Part shown: in pieces, positions 1 through 7,630 of the stretch
Position numbering within the stretch: the first letter of the stretch is position 1
How the letters are laid out: the number at the start of each line of letters is the position of its first letter
Source: Mycobacterium conspicuum
Lineage (GTDB): Bacteria; Actinomycetota; Actinomycetes; Mycobacteriales; Mycobacteriaceae
Length of the DNA stretch: 64,000 nt
NCBI RefSeq assembly: GCF_010730195.1
Contig: NZ_AP022613.1
Coordinates: 1,550,001 to 1,614,000 of the forward strand
Direction of reading: 5' to 3'
Translations under genes and position numbers: made by a program
The notes under the pieces: generated by a model
Database searches by the model: none
Told to the model about the DNA's origin: nothing
The model's input: only the letters and a program-made list of their open reading frames with translations

Positions 1-877
1 GGCGATCGCGCTGGGGCTGGGGGACCGGTTCGAGGAGGTCGAAGAGGCCTACGCGGGCGCCGACCGGGTGCTGGGGCGGCTGATCAAGGTGACTCCGTCG
101 TCGAAGGTGGTCGGCGACCTGGCGCTGGCGCTGGTGGGTGCGGGGGTGAGCGCCGACGAATTCGCCGCCGAGCCAGCGCGATTCGACATCCCGGAATCGG
201 TGCTCGGTTTCCTGCGTGGGGAACTCGGCGAGCCCGCGGGCGGATGGCCCGAACCCCTGCGCACCGCGGCGCTGGCCGGCCGCGCGCCGGCCAAGCCCGC
301 CCCGCAACTGACGGCCGACGACGAGGTGCTGCTGTCGCTGGCCGGGCCCAAGCGCCAGGCCACCCTGAACCGGCTGCTATTCCCTGCTCCGACAAAGGAA
401 TTCGAAGCGCACCGGGAAACCTACGGCGACACCTCGCAATTGTCGGCCAACCAGTTCTTCTACGGCCTGCGCCAGGGCGAGGAACACCGCGTGCAACTCG
501 AGCGCGGGGTCGAATTGCTGATCGGGCTCGAGGCCATCTCCGAACCGGACGAGCGCGGCATGCGCACGGTGATGTGCATCATGAACGGCCAGCTGCGGCC
601 GATTCTGGTGCGCGACCGCAGCATCGCCAGCGAGGTGCCGGCGGCCGAGAAGGCCGACCGCGGCAACCCCGGACACGTCGCCGCACCGTTCGCCGGGGTC
701 ATCACCGTGGGCGTCTCCGTCGGCGACCGGGTGAGCGCCGGCGAAACCATCGCCACCATCGAGGCCATGAAGATGGAGGCCCCGATCACGGCCCCCAAAG
801 ACGGTGCGGTGGAGCGGGTCGCGGTGTCCGACACCGCGCAGGTCGAGGGCGGGGACCTGCTGGTGGTGCTGAGCTGA
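1..877 (+). CDS. pyc: Pyruvate carboxylase, C-terminal part (truncated by window edge)
   Basis: This is the 3' end of pyruvate carboxylase (Rv2967c, pca), the biotin enzyme that carboxylates pyruvate to oxaloacetate for anaplerosis in the cytosol. The reading frame is open from base 2, so only about 291 C-terminal residues are seen. They hold the tail of the carboxyltransferase/allosteric part, ending near residue 210, and then the biotinyl carrier domain. The biotinylation motif EAMKMEAP (bases about 760-786) contains the lysine that carries biotin. The stop codon overlaps the apparent start of rsmD, which suggests translational coupling. Identity is firm; biotin carboxylase and the catalytic half lie outside the window. 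Confidence 0.95.
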   Translation, partial: AIALGLGDRFEEVEEAYAGADRVLGRLIKVTPSSKVVGDLALALVGAGVSADEFAAEPARFDIPESVLGFLRGELGEPAGGWPEPLRTAALAGRAPAKPAPQLTADDEVLLSLAGPKRQATLNRLLFPAPTKEFEAHRETYGDTSQLSANQFFYGLRQGEEHRVQLERGVELLIGLEAISEPDERGMRTVMCIMNGQLRPILVRDRSIASEVPAAEKADRGNPGHVAAPFAGVITVGVSVGDRVSAGETIATIEAMKMEAPITAPKDGAVERVAVSDTAQVEGGDLLVVLS

Positions 878-1422
878 CGCGCATTATTGGGGGCGTGGCC
901 GGGGGCCGGCGCATCGCGGTCCCGGCGCGCGGGACCAGACCCACCACCGACCGGGTGCGGGAGTCGCTGTTCAACATCGTCACCGCGCGCCGCGACCTGA
1001 CAGGCCTGGCCGTCCTGGACCTCTATGCCGGCTCCGGCGCGCTGGGGCTGGAGGCGCTGTCGCGCGGGGCCGCCTCGGCGCTGTTCGTGGAGTCCGATCA
1101 GCGCAGCGCGGCCGTCATCGCGCGCAACATCGAATCGCTGGGTCTGCCCGGGGCGACGCTGCGCCGCGGCGCGGTGGCGGCCGTGCTGGCCGCGGGGGCG
1201 CCCTCGCCGGTCGACCTCGTGCTGGCCGACCCGCCGTATGACGTCGACAACGGTGAGATCGAGGCCGTGCTGGCGGCTTTGGCCGGCTGGACGCACGACG
1301 GGACCGTCGCCGTGATCGAGCGGCCGGCGGCCGGGATGCCGCTGACCTGGCCGGCTGGCTGGGAGCCCTGGCAGCCGCGGGTGTACGGCGACACCCGTCT
1401 GGAGCTTGCCGAACGGCTCTGA
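874..1422 (+). CDS. rsmD: 16S rRNA (guanine966-N2)-methyltransferase RsmD
   Basis: RsmD methylates N2 of G966 of 16S rRNA in the 30S subunit (Rv2966c orthologue). The 182-residue protein has the SAM-binding motif DLYAGSGALGLEALSRGA near residue 48 and the catalytic DPPY tetrad near residue 119. The conserved RIIGG opening of the family begins at base 880. The only codons that can include it are the CTG at 874, which overlaps the pyc stop as CTGA, or something inside pyc. The next standard start, GTG at 895, would remove this conserved segment. I therefore place the start at CTG 874 with moderate confidence. coaD follows after 24 bases. Confidence 0.88.
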   Translation: MTRIIGGVAGGRRIAVPARGTRPTTDRVRESLFNIVTARRDLTGLAVLDLYAGSGALGLEALSRGAASALFVESDQRSAAVIARNIESLGLPGATLRRGAVAAVLAAGAPSPVDLVLADPPYDVDNGEIEAVLAALAGWTHDGTVAVIERPAAGMPLTWPAGWEPWQPRVYGDTRLELAERL

Positions 1423-1446
1423 GGCGCACTGCTACCGTCATGCTTC

Positions 1447-1929
1447 ATGAGCGGCGCGGTGTGCCCGGGGTCCTTCGACCCCGTGACGTTGGGCCACGTC
1501 GACGTCTTCGAACGCGCGGCGGCGCAGTTCGACGAGGTGGTGGTCGCGATTCTGGTCAACCCCGCCAAGAAGGGCCTGTTCGATCTCGACGAGCGAATCG
1601 CGATGATCGAGGAGTCGACGACACACCTGCCCAACCTGCGGGTGGAGTCCGGGCAGGGTCTGGTGGTCGATTTCGTGCGGGCGCGCGGCATGACCGCCAT
1701 CGTCAAGGGCCTGCGCACCGGCACCGACTTCGAATACGAGCTGCAGATGGCGCAGATGAACAAGCATGTCGCCGGCGTCGACACCTTCTTCGTCGCGACG
1801 ACGCCGAAGTATTCCTTCGTGTCGTCGTCGTTGGCCAAAGAGGTCGCCATGCTCGGCGGGGACGTGTCGGAGCTGCTGCCCGAGCCGGTGAATCGCCGTC
1901 TGCGCGAAAAGCTGGCCCATGGCCAGTGA
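1447..1929 (+). CDS. coaD: Phosphopantetheine adenylyltransferase
   Basis: CoaD (KdtB, Rv2965c) transfers AMP from ATP to 4'-phosphopantetheine, the penultimate step of coenzyme A synthesis in the cytosol. The 160-residue length is typical. The nucleotidyltransferase HxGH-type motif appears as TLGH in PGSFDPVTLGH (residues about 8-18), and the second family motif, SSSLAKEVA, lies near residue 127. The ATG at 1447 gives the expected N-terminus MSGAVCPGSFDP. It is co-directional with pyc and rsmD. The last bases overlap the start of a degenerate SnoaL-like reading frame. Confidence 0.97.
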   Translation: MSGAVCPGSFDPVTLGHVDVFERAAAQFDEVVVAILVNPAKKGLFDLDERIAMIEESTTHLPNLRVESGQGLVVDFVRARGMTAIVKGLRTGTDFEYELQMAQMNKHVAGVDTFFVATTPKYSFVSSSLAKEVAMLGGDVSELLPEPVNRRLREKLAHGQ

Positions 1930-2156
1930 TCCGCAGGCCGTCGTCGGCGAGTTCCGAGGAAAGATATGACGCCGCCGGCGCGCTACTGCACCCCGACTTC
2001 GTCGTGCACGAAGCGGGTGGGATGCCGTTCAGCGGCGAATATCACGGTGCGGCAGGGTTTTTCGAGCTCTACGCCAAGATGAACGAAGGCCTGAAGCTGA
2101 CGCCGGGCGAGGCCATTCAGTTCCTGCACGCGGAAGACGCCGGCGCCTCCCGCTGA
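1919..2156 (+). pseudogene. Degenerate SnoaL/NTF2-like protein remnant
   Basis: A short frame opens with ATG at 1919, overlapping the coaD stop, reads MASDPQAVVGEFRGKI and stops at 1969. A second frame with clear SnoaL-like character (RYDAAGALLHPDFVVHEAGG, then FSGEYHGAAGFFELYAKMNE) runs to a stop at 2156. Together they resemble the first 75 or so residues of a nuclear-transport-factor-2 fold protein, normally 120-150 residues, with an internal deletion and frameshift near 1955-1970 and the C-terminal half missing. I infer a decayed polyketide-cyclase/ketosteroid-isomerase-like gene. The original function is unknown, and a short translated peptide cannot be excluded. Confidence 0.6.
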
Positions 2157-2178
2157 CGTTCACCACGCTGTTACAACA

Positions 2179-2242
2179 GCGTTGAGTGTGCATCCAGGGC
2201 GGCCATATCGCCAAAATCCCGCCCTGCGTTCACTTTCAACGC
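2179..2242. terminator. Long imperfect stem-loop between convergent genes
   Basis: Outer arm GCGTTGA-GTG (2179-2188) pairs with CAC-TT-TCAACGC (2231-2242) with a two-base bulge. Inner arm CAGGGCGG (2195-2202) pairs perfectly with CCGCCCTG (2219-2226), leaving a 16-base loop. It sits between the SnoaL remnant on the plus strand and the end of purU on the minus strand, so a bidirectional terminator is the likely role. There is no U-tract, which is usual in mycobacteria. Confidence 0.6.
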
Positions 2243-2273
2243 CGTAGGTTCACAGTCATCGCTTGCAGGCGTG

Positions 2274-3185
2274 TCAGAACACGACCGTCTGGTTGTCGTG
2301 CACGATCACCCGGTCCTGGCAGTGCCAGAGCACCGCGCGCGACAGGACCGCGCGTTCGACGTCCGCGCCGACGCGGATCAAGTCGTCGACGGTGTGGGTG
2401 TGATCGACACGGACGACGTCCTGTTCGATGATCGGCCCCTCGTCGAGCACCTCGGTCGCGTAGTGGGCGGTTGCGCCGACCAGCTTGACGCCCCGTTCCC
2501 GCGCCCGCTTGTAGGGGGACGCGCCGACGAACGCCGGCAGGAACGAATGGTGGATGTTGATCACCGGGCAGCCGACTCCGTCGAGAAACGTCGGAGTCAA
2601 AATTTGCATGTAGCGGGCCAGCACCACCAAATCGACGTTGCCCCTGAGCAACTGGAGTTGACGCTCTTCGGCCTCGGCGCGGGTGTCGCGGGTGGCGGGG
2701 ATGTGAATGAACGGCACACCGAACGGCCGAACCCGCTCGGCCAGGTCGGGGTGGTTGGCGATCACCATGGCAATCGACATCTGAAGGTCGCCACGGCGGT
2801 TGCGCCACAACAGATCTAGCAGGCAGTGGTCTTCCTTGGAGGCCATGATCGCGACCCGCTTGGGCTTGTCGGCCTCGGTGAAGCGGTAGTCGATGGCGTA
2901 CTTGCCGGCCAGGGTGCTGGCGAACTCCTCCTTCAGCCCGTCGATCGCGGCGGTCAGCCCGGGCAGGTGAAAGATCGCCCGCTGCAGAAATGTTCCATCT
3001 TCCGGCGCGGTGGAGTGCTGGTCCAGGGAAATGATGTTGGCGCCGGCCTGAGTCAAAAAGGTGCTCACCGCGGCGATGAGCCCCGGGCGGTCGTGGCAAC
3101 GAAGCAGCAGCCGGCCGATGTCGGCGGGCAGCGGCGGACCGGCGGGCGGCTGCGGGTAATTGTCAGGCTCTGTCGGTGTCGGCAC
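2274..3185 (-). CDS. purU: Formyltetrahydrofolate deformylase
   Basis: PurU (Rv2964) hydrolyses 10-formyltetrahydrofolate to formate and tetrahydrofolate, balancing one-carbon units and supplying formate for purine synthesis. The 303-residue protein has an N-terminal ACT domain (LLRCHDRPGLIAAV at about residues 27-40) and a C-terminal formyltransferase domain. The latter shows INIHHSFLPAFVGASPY near residue 208, with the catalytic-type Asn/His, and a GATAHYATEVLDEGPII segment near residue 236 containing the catalytic Asp. The ATG at 3185 is about 26 residues ahead of the ACT domain. It lies downstream of, and co-directional with, the permease, 80 bases away. Confidence 0.96.
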   Translation of the reverse strand: MPTPTEPDNYPQPPAGPPLPADIGRLLLRCHDRPGLIAAVSTFLTQAGANIISLDQHSTAPEDGTFLQRAIFHLPGLTAAIDGLKEEFASTLAGKYAIDYRFTEADKPKRVAIMASKEDHCLLDLLWRNRRGDLQMSIAMVIANHPDLAERVRPFGVPFIHIPATRDTRAEAEERQLQLLRGNVDLVVLARYMQILTPTFLDGVGCPVINIHHSFLPAFVGASPYKRARERGVKLVGATAHYATEVLDEGPIIEQDVVRVDHTHTVDDLIRVGADVERAVLSRAVLWHCQDRVIVHDNQTVVF

Positions 3186-3265
3186 CGCGGATCGTGGCCC
3201 CCCAGCTCGTCAGGTTTTGGGATTACCGAATTTCCGGGCCAGGATACCGCCCGCCGCGCGCAACC

Positions 3266-4453
3266 TCAGTGGCAGTGCCCGCCGTCATCGTGATGGTCAT
3301 GCGGCGCGTCGGGCGAACCGCCCATCATGCGCAGCATGGGCAGACCACCGGAGGTGATGAAGCGGATGACGAGCACCGCCGCGACGGCGAGGAAGGCGAT
3401 GTTGAGCCAGGTGGTGTAGTTCCACGAGATCGTGGCTTCCATGACCGTGGCGGCACGCTGCGTCGGGATGAAATGGGCTGTGCCGAAAATCAATTCGACG
3501 AGATAGCCGGCGACCACCATGGCCGCGTAGAAGGTGCCGAGCAGCGTCAGCATCATCTTGGTGCCGTAGTACTTCCGGTAGATGTTCAAGATCGGAATGA
3601 TCAACAGGTCGGCGAAGATGAACGCGACAACGCCGCCGAAGCTGATGCCCCCGTTCCACAGCACGGCGGCCAGTGGGACATTGCCGATCGAGCAGACGAA
3701 GGACACGATCGCCACGACGGGCCCGACGATCGGTCCCCAGATGACCGCCCAGCCCGGATGGTTGGCCAAAAAGAAGTCCTGCCAAAACGTTTGGGGCACC
3801 CACGCCGCGATGGCGCCGGCGATCAGCAGGCCCACGATGAGGTCGCGCAGGATCGCCGACCACTCCATCACGAACACGTGCGACACCGACGTTAACCCCC
3901 GAGGGGAAAACAGCCGCTGCCAAAACGAGCCTTCGCCACCGATGGACATGTCCATCGCGGCATGGCCTTCCATCGATCCGGCGATTCCGCGCTCGGCCTG
4001 CTCCCGGGCGGCGTCGATGAGTCGGGAACGCACGAACAGCCGGAACAAGACGGCCAGGATCACGATCATCAGCGGCCCGCCGACGAATTCCGCGGCGGTG
4101 AACTGCCAGCCCATCAGCAGGGCCAAAATGATGCCCAGTTCCACCACCAGGTTGGTGGAACCGATCTCGAAGGCCATGGCGGCGGTGAAATTGGCGCCCT
4201 TGCGGAACAGGGATCGGGCCAGGGCGACGGCCGCGTACGAGCACGACGACGACGCCGCCCCCAGACCGGCCGCGACCGCCAGGGTGCGCGGGCGGTCGTC
4301 GCCCAGCACCGACACGATCGTCGAGCGGCGCACCACGGCCTGCACCACCGCCGACAGCGCGAAACCCAGGATCAGCGCCCACAGGATTTCCCAGGTCATC
4401 GATCCAGCTAGCGCCAACGCGTGGCCGACGGCTGCGAGTGCTTTGCTGATCAC
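3266..4453 (-). CDS. UPF0718-type permease, copper-responsive (Rv2963 orthologue)
   Basis: An integral membrane permease of the DUF318/UPF0718 family, 395 residues, with about eight to ten hydrophobic segments and two long conserved repeats characteristic of the family. One includes SSSCSYAAVALARSLFRKGAN and the other CSIGNVPLAAVLWNGGISFG. A cytosolic acidic/Met-rich loop (near GSMEGHAAMDMSIGG) and a C-terminal His/Asp tail ending DHHDDGGHCH look able to bind metal. In H37Rv, Rv2963 belongs to the RicR copper regulon, and a perfect RicR box lies just upstream here, so a role in copper handling is likely. The substrate is not proven. The start is GTG at 4453. Confidence 0.9.
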   Translation of the reverse strand: MISKALAAVGHALALAGSMTWEILWALILGFALSAVVQAVVRRSTIVSVLGDDRPRTLAVAAGLGAASSSCSYAAVALARSLFRKGANFTAAMAFEIGSTNLVVELGIILALLMGWQFTAAEFVGGPLMIVILAVLFRLFVRSRLIDAAREQAERGIAGSMEGHAAMDMSIGGEGSFWQRLFSPRGLTSVSHVFVMEWSAILRDLIVGLLIAGAIAAWVPQTFWQDFFLANHPGWAVIWGPIVGPVVAIVSFVCSIGNVPLAAVLWNGGISFGGVVAFIFADLLIIPILNIYRKYYGTKMMLTLLGTFYAAMVVAGYLVELIFGTAHFIPTQRAATVMEATISWNYTTWLNIAFLAVAAVLVIRFITSGGLPMLRMMGGSPDAPHDHHDDGGHCH

Positions 4454-4459
4454 GCCGAT

Positions 4460-4474
4460 TACCCTACTGGGGTA
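4460..4474. promoter_or_regulatory. RicR-type copper operator upstream of the permease
   Basis: The sequence reads TACCC-TACTG-GGGTA, a perfect inverted repeat matching the published RicR consensus TACCC-N5-GGGTA of M. tuberculosis. It ends six bases before the GTG start of the permease, whose H37Rv orthologue Rv2963 is a known RicR target. Copper binding by RicR would relieve repression. Confidence 0.85.
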
Positions 4475-4492
4475 TTTTGCGGGCGCGCAAAA
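4475..4492. repeat. Inverted repeat next to the RicR box
   Basis: TTTTGCG (4475-4481) and CGCAAAA (4486-4492) form perfect seven-base arms around GGCG, directly abutting the RicR box on the side where the permease promoter must lie. It could be a second operator half or part of the promoter. No regulator can be assigned from sequence alone. Confidence 0.4.
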
Positions 4493-4668
4493 CGCCTCAC
4501 CAGCGGCGCAGGTTCGCTGGCGGCGATACGCTGGGACGCATCCAGTCGCCCGCGGGACTAGGGAAAACGGGTCAAAAAAGGGGCCGACACACCGGCCTCG
4601 CCACCCTAGTCACAGCCGCAACAACAGGCACACTGGTAACAACAGGATTTGCTGGACCTCAGGAAGGT

Positions 4669-5412
4669 ATGGCCGTGTACCGAGTCTTTGAAGCGCTGGA
4701 CGAATTGAGCGCCATCGTGGAAGAAGCCCGTGGCGTGCCGATGACGGCGGGCTGCGTGGTGCCCCGCGGTGACGTGCTGGAACTGGTCGACGACATCAAG
4801 GACGCGATCCCCGGCGAGCTGGACGACGCCCAGGACGTGCTCGACGCGCGCGACTCGATGCTGCACGAGGCCAAGACGCACGCCGAATCCATGGTGTCCT
4901 CGGCGACCACCGAGGCGGAATCGATGGTGAACCACGCGCGCGCCGAGGCCGACCGGATCCTGTCCGACGCGAAATCGCAGGCAGATCGCATGGTCAGCGA
5001 GGCGCGCCAGCACAGCGAGCGGATGGTCGGGGAGGCGCGCGAGGAGGCGATGCGCATCGGGACCGCCGCCAAGCGCGAGTACGAGGCCACCGTCAGCCGC
5101 GCCAAGTCCGAGGCCGACCGGTTGATCGAAAACGGCAACATCTCCTACGAAAAGGCCGTGCAAGAGGGCATCAAGGAGCAGCAGCGCCTGGTGTCGGACA
5201 ACGAGGTGGTGCAGGCGGCCACGCTGGAATCCACCCGGCTGATCGACTCGGCGCACGCCGAGGCCGACCGGTTGCGCGGCGAATGCGACATCTACGTCGA
5301 CAACAAGCTCGCCGAGTTCGAGGAGTTCCTCAACGGCACACTTCGGTCCGTCAACCGCGGCCGTCATCAGCTGCGCACGGCGGCCGGCACGCACGACTAC
5401 GCGGTGCGTTAA
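4669..5412 (+). CDS. sepIVA: SepIVA, DivIVA-domain septation factor (Rv2927c)
   Basis: A 247-residue, largely coiled-coil protein orthologous to Rv2927c, named SepIVA in M. smegmatis, where it is needed for septation and polar wall synthesis. A DivIVA-like head lies at residues 1-70 (MAVYRVFEALDELSAIVEEA). It is followed by a long heptad-rich region with repeated SMV/DRMVSEAR/ERMVGEAREEA units at about residues 75-160, then a second helical stretch. ATG 4669 is chosen because AGGAAGG immediately precedes it and the start matches the Rv2927c N-terminus; the upstream in-frame extension is GC-unlike and unneeded. The gene heads a run with the DUF177 gene, rnc and mutM. Confidence 0.93.
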   Translation: MAVYRVFEALDELSAIVEEARGVPMTAGCVVPRGDVLELVDDIKDAIPGELDDAQDVLDARDSMLHEAKTHAESMVSSATTEAESMVNHARAEADRILSDAKSQADRMVSEARQHSERMVGEAREEAMRIGTAAKREYEATVSRAKSEADRLIENGNISYEKAVQEGIKEQQRLVSDNEVVQAATLESTRLIDSAHAEADRLRGECDIYVDNKLAEFEEFLNGTLRSVNRGRHQLRTAAGTHDYAVR

Positions 5413-5453
5413 CCCACCGGCCCCAGCAACCCCAACGCCGTAGGATTTGTCCT

Positions 5454-6065
5454 ATGGCCCGGCAGCACAGCGACACGGCGCAGCGGCATCGGCGGCCAGG
5501 TTCGGGTCCCACCCATCCGACCGGGCCGATGGTCGTCGATATCACGCGGCTCGGGCGACGTCCCGGCGCGATGGTGACCCTGCGTGACACCGTGCCCAGC
5601 CCGTCGCGCATCGGCGCCGAGCTGATCGCGATCGAGCCGGACGCGCCGTTGGAGCTGGACCTGCGGGTGCAGTCGGTGTCGGAAGGCATCCTGGTGACGG
5701 GGACGGTCACCGCGCCCACCACCGGCGAATGCGCGCGTTGCCTGACCCCGATGCGGGGCCGCGTCGAGGTCTCCCTGACCGAGCTGTTCGCCTATCCGGA
5801 GAGCACCACCGAGGCGACCACGGAGGAAGGCGAGGTCGGGCACGTGGTCGACAACACCATCGACCTCGAGCAGTCCATCATCGACGCCGTCGGGCTCGAC
5901 CTGCCGTTTTCGCCGGTCTGCCAGCCGGATTGTCCCGGCCTGTGCCCGGAGTGCGGTGTCCAGCTGGCCGGACAGCCCGACCATCACCACGACCGCATCG
6001 ACCCGCGATGGGCAAAACTGGCCGACATGCTCGCCGACGCCGACACCCCGCGGGGTGAACCGTGA
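5454..6065 (+). CDS. DUF177 (YceD-family) rRNA-accumulation protein
   Basis: This 203-residue protein is the Rv2926c orthologue of the DUF177/YceD family, linked in other bacteria and plastids to 23S rRNA accumulation. Two cysteine pairs are visible, CARC near residue 98 and CQPDCPGLCPEC near residue 161, typical of the family and possibly metal-binding. The C-terminal end DPRWAKLADML is the usual closing motif. In many bacteria the next gene is rpmF (L32); here it is rnc, overlapping by GTGA at 6062. This supports translational coupling and an RNA/ribosome-linked role. The start is ATG 5454. Confidence 0.9.
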   Translation: MARQHSDTAQRHRRPGSGPTHPTGPMVVDITRLGRRPGAMVTLRDTVPSPSRIGAELIAIEPDAPLELDLRVQSVSEGILVTGTVTAPTTGECARCLTPMRGRVEVSLTELFAYPESTTEATTEEGEVGHVVDNTIDLEQSIIDAVGLDLPFSPVCQPDCPGLCPECGVQLAGQPDHHHDRIDPRWAKLADMLADADTPRGEP

Positions 6066-6769
6066 ACCCACCACGACAGGAGCTGCTCGACGCGCTCGGC
6101 GTCGGATTGCCCGATGAACTGCTCGAGCTGGCGTTGACCCATCGCAGCTACGCCTACGAACACGGCGGGCTACCGACCAACGAGCGGCTCGAGTTCCTCG
6201 GCGACGCCGTCCTGGGCCTGACCATCACGGACGAGCTCTTCCACCGCCACGCCGACCGCTCGGAAGGGGAGCTGGCGAAACTGCGCGCCAGCGTGGTCAA
6301 CACCAACGCGCTGGCCGATGTCGCCCGGAATCTTTCACTCGGGGGGCTCGGCGTGCACATGCTGTTGGGGCGCGGCGAAGAGACCAGCGGGGGAGCCGAC
6401 AAGTCCAGCATCCTGGCCGACGGGATGGAGTCGCTGCTGGGCGCGATCTACCTGCATCACGGCATGGAGGTGGCCCGCGAGGTGATCCTGCGGCTGTTCG
6501 GCCCGCTGCTGGATGCCGCGGCCACGATGGGCGCGGGGCTGGACTGGAAGACCAGCCTGCAGGAGCTGACCGCGGCGCGGGGCCTCGGCCCGCCGTCCTA
6601 CGTTGTCACCTCCACCGGTCCGGACCACGACAAGGAATTCACCGCGGTCGTGATCGTGATGGACACCGAATACGGATCCGGTGTGGGCCGCACCAAGAAA
6701 GAGGCCGAGCAGAAGGCCGCCTCGACGGCCTGGAATGCGCTCGACAGCGCGGGGAAAACGTCCGCCTAG
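6062..6769 (+). CDS. rnc: Ribonuclease III
   Basis: RNase III (Rv2925c) cleaves double-stranded RNA, including the rRNA precursor, in the cytosol. The 235-residue protein has the nuclease domain with signature NERLEFLGDAVLGL (residues about 40-53), carrying the catalytic Glu and Asp. A second acidic site, DGMESLLGAIYL, lies near residue 120. A double-stranded RNA-binding domain occupies about residues 158-230 and ends with the conserved GVGRTKKEAEQKAASTAW. It starts with GTG at 6062, overlapping the DUF177 stop. Its TAG stop directly abuts the mutM ATG. Confidence 0.97.
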   Translation: MNPPRQELLDALGVGLPDELLELALTHRSYAYEHGGLPTNERLEFLGDAVLGLTITDELFHRHADRSEGELAKLRASVVNTNALADVARNLSLGGLGVHMLLGRGEETSGGADKSSILADGMESLLGAIYLHHGMEVAREVILRLFGPLLDAAATMGAGLDWKTSLQELTAARGLGPPSYVVTSTGPDHDKEFTAVVIVMDTEYGSGVGRTKKEAEQKAASTAWNALDSAGKTSA

Positions 6770-7630
6770 ATGCCCGAACTACCCGAAGTCGAGGTGGTGC
6801 GCCGCGGCTTGCAGGCCCATGTGGTGGGCAAGACGATGACGGCGGTGCGGGTGCATCATCCCCGCGCGGTGCGCCGCCATGAGGCGGGGCCCGCCGACCT
6901 GACGGCCCGGCTGCTCGGCGCGCGGATCACCGGGACCGACCGTCGCGGCAAGTACCTGTGGTTGCTGCTGGATGGTGATGCCGCGTTGGTGGTGCACCTC
7001 GGGATGAGCGGACAGATGCTGCTGGGGACGGTCCCGCGCGCCGACCACGTCCGAATCTCCGCGCTGCTCGACGACGGCACCGTGCTCAGCTTCGCCGATC
7101 AGCGGACCTTCGGCGGGTGGCTGCTGGCCGACCTGGTGAGCGTGGACGGCAGCGTGGTGCCGGTGCCCGTCGCCCACCTGGCGCGCGACCCGCTCGACCC
7201 GCTCTTCGACGCCGACGCGGTGGTAAAAGTGTTGCGGCGCAAGCACTCTGAGATCAAGCGTCAGCTGCTGGATCAGACCGTGGTGTCGGGGATCGGCAAC
7301 ATCTACGCCGACGAGGCGCTGTGGCGGGCCAAGGTGAACGGCGCGCGGGTCGCGGCCACGCTGACGCGCAAGCAGCTGACCGCCGTGCTTGCGGCCGCCG
7401 CCGAGGTGATGCGCGAGGCGCTGGCCCAGGGCGGCACCTCGTTCGATTCGCTGTACGTCAACGTCAACGGCGAGTCCGGCTACTTCGACCGCTCGCTGGA
7501 CGCCTACGGCCGCGAGGGTGAACCCTGCCGGCGCTGCGGCGCGGTGATGCGCCGGGAAAAGTTCATGAACCGCTCGTCGTTCTACTGCCCGAGGTGCCAG
7601 CCGGCGCCCAGGATCCGGCCGCGGGGTTAG
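6770..7630 (+). CDS. mutM: Formamidopyrimidine-DNA glycosylase
   Basis: MutM/Fpg (Rv2924c) excises 8-oxoguanine and ring-opened purines and nicks the abasic site, protecting GC-rich DNA from oxidative mutation. The 286-residue protein begins MPELPEVEVVRRGL, giving the catalytic Pro2 and Glu3 after Met removal. The helix-two-turn-helix segment GIGNIYADEALWRAKVN lies near residue 175. The C-terminal zinc finger has four cysteines, CRRC near residue 248 and CPRC near 268. There is no gap after rnc. Its TAG stop overlaps the stop codon of the convergent PE_PGRS gene. Confidence 0.97.
   Translation: MPELPEVEVVRRGLQAHVVGKTMTAVRVHHPRAVRRHEAGPADLTARLLGARITGTDRRGKYLWLLLDGDAALVVHLGMSGQMLLGTVPRADHVRISALLDDGTVLSFADQRTFGGWLLADLVSVDGSVVPVPVAHLARDPLDPLFDADAVVKVLRRKHSEIKRQLLDQTVVSGIGNIYADEALWRAKVNGARVAATLTRKQLTAVLAAAAEVMREALAQGGTSFDSLYVNVNGESGYFDRSLDAYGREGEPCRRCGAVMRREKFMNRSSFYCPRCQPAPRIRPRG

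Noticed and set aside
244..873. Upstream extension of the rsmD frame inside pyc
   Set aside because: Arg/Gly-rich out-of-frame translation of pyc; the real protein starts at the RIIGG segment.
4477..4668. In-frame upstream extension of sepIVA
   Set aside because: A strong ribosome-binding site and the conserved N-terminus place the start at 4669.
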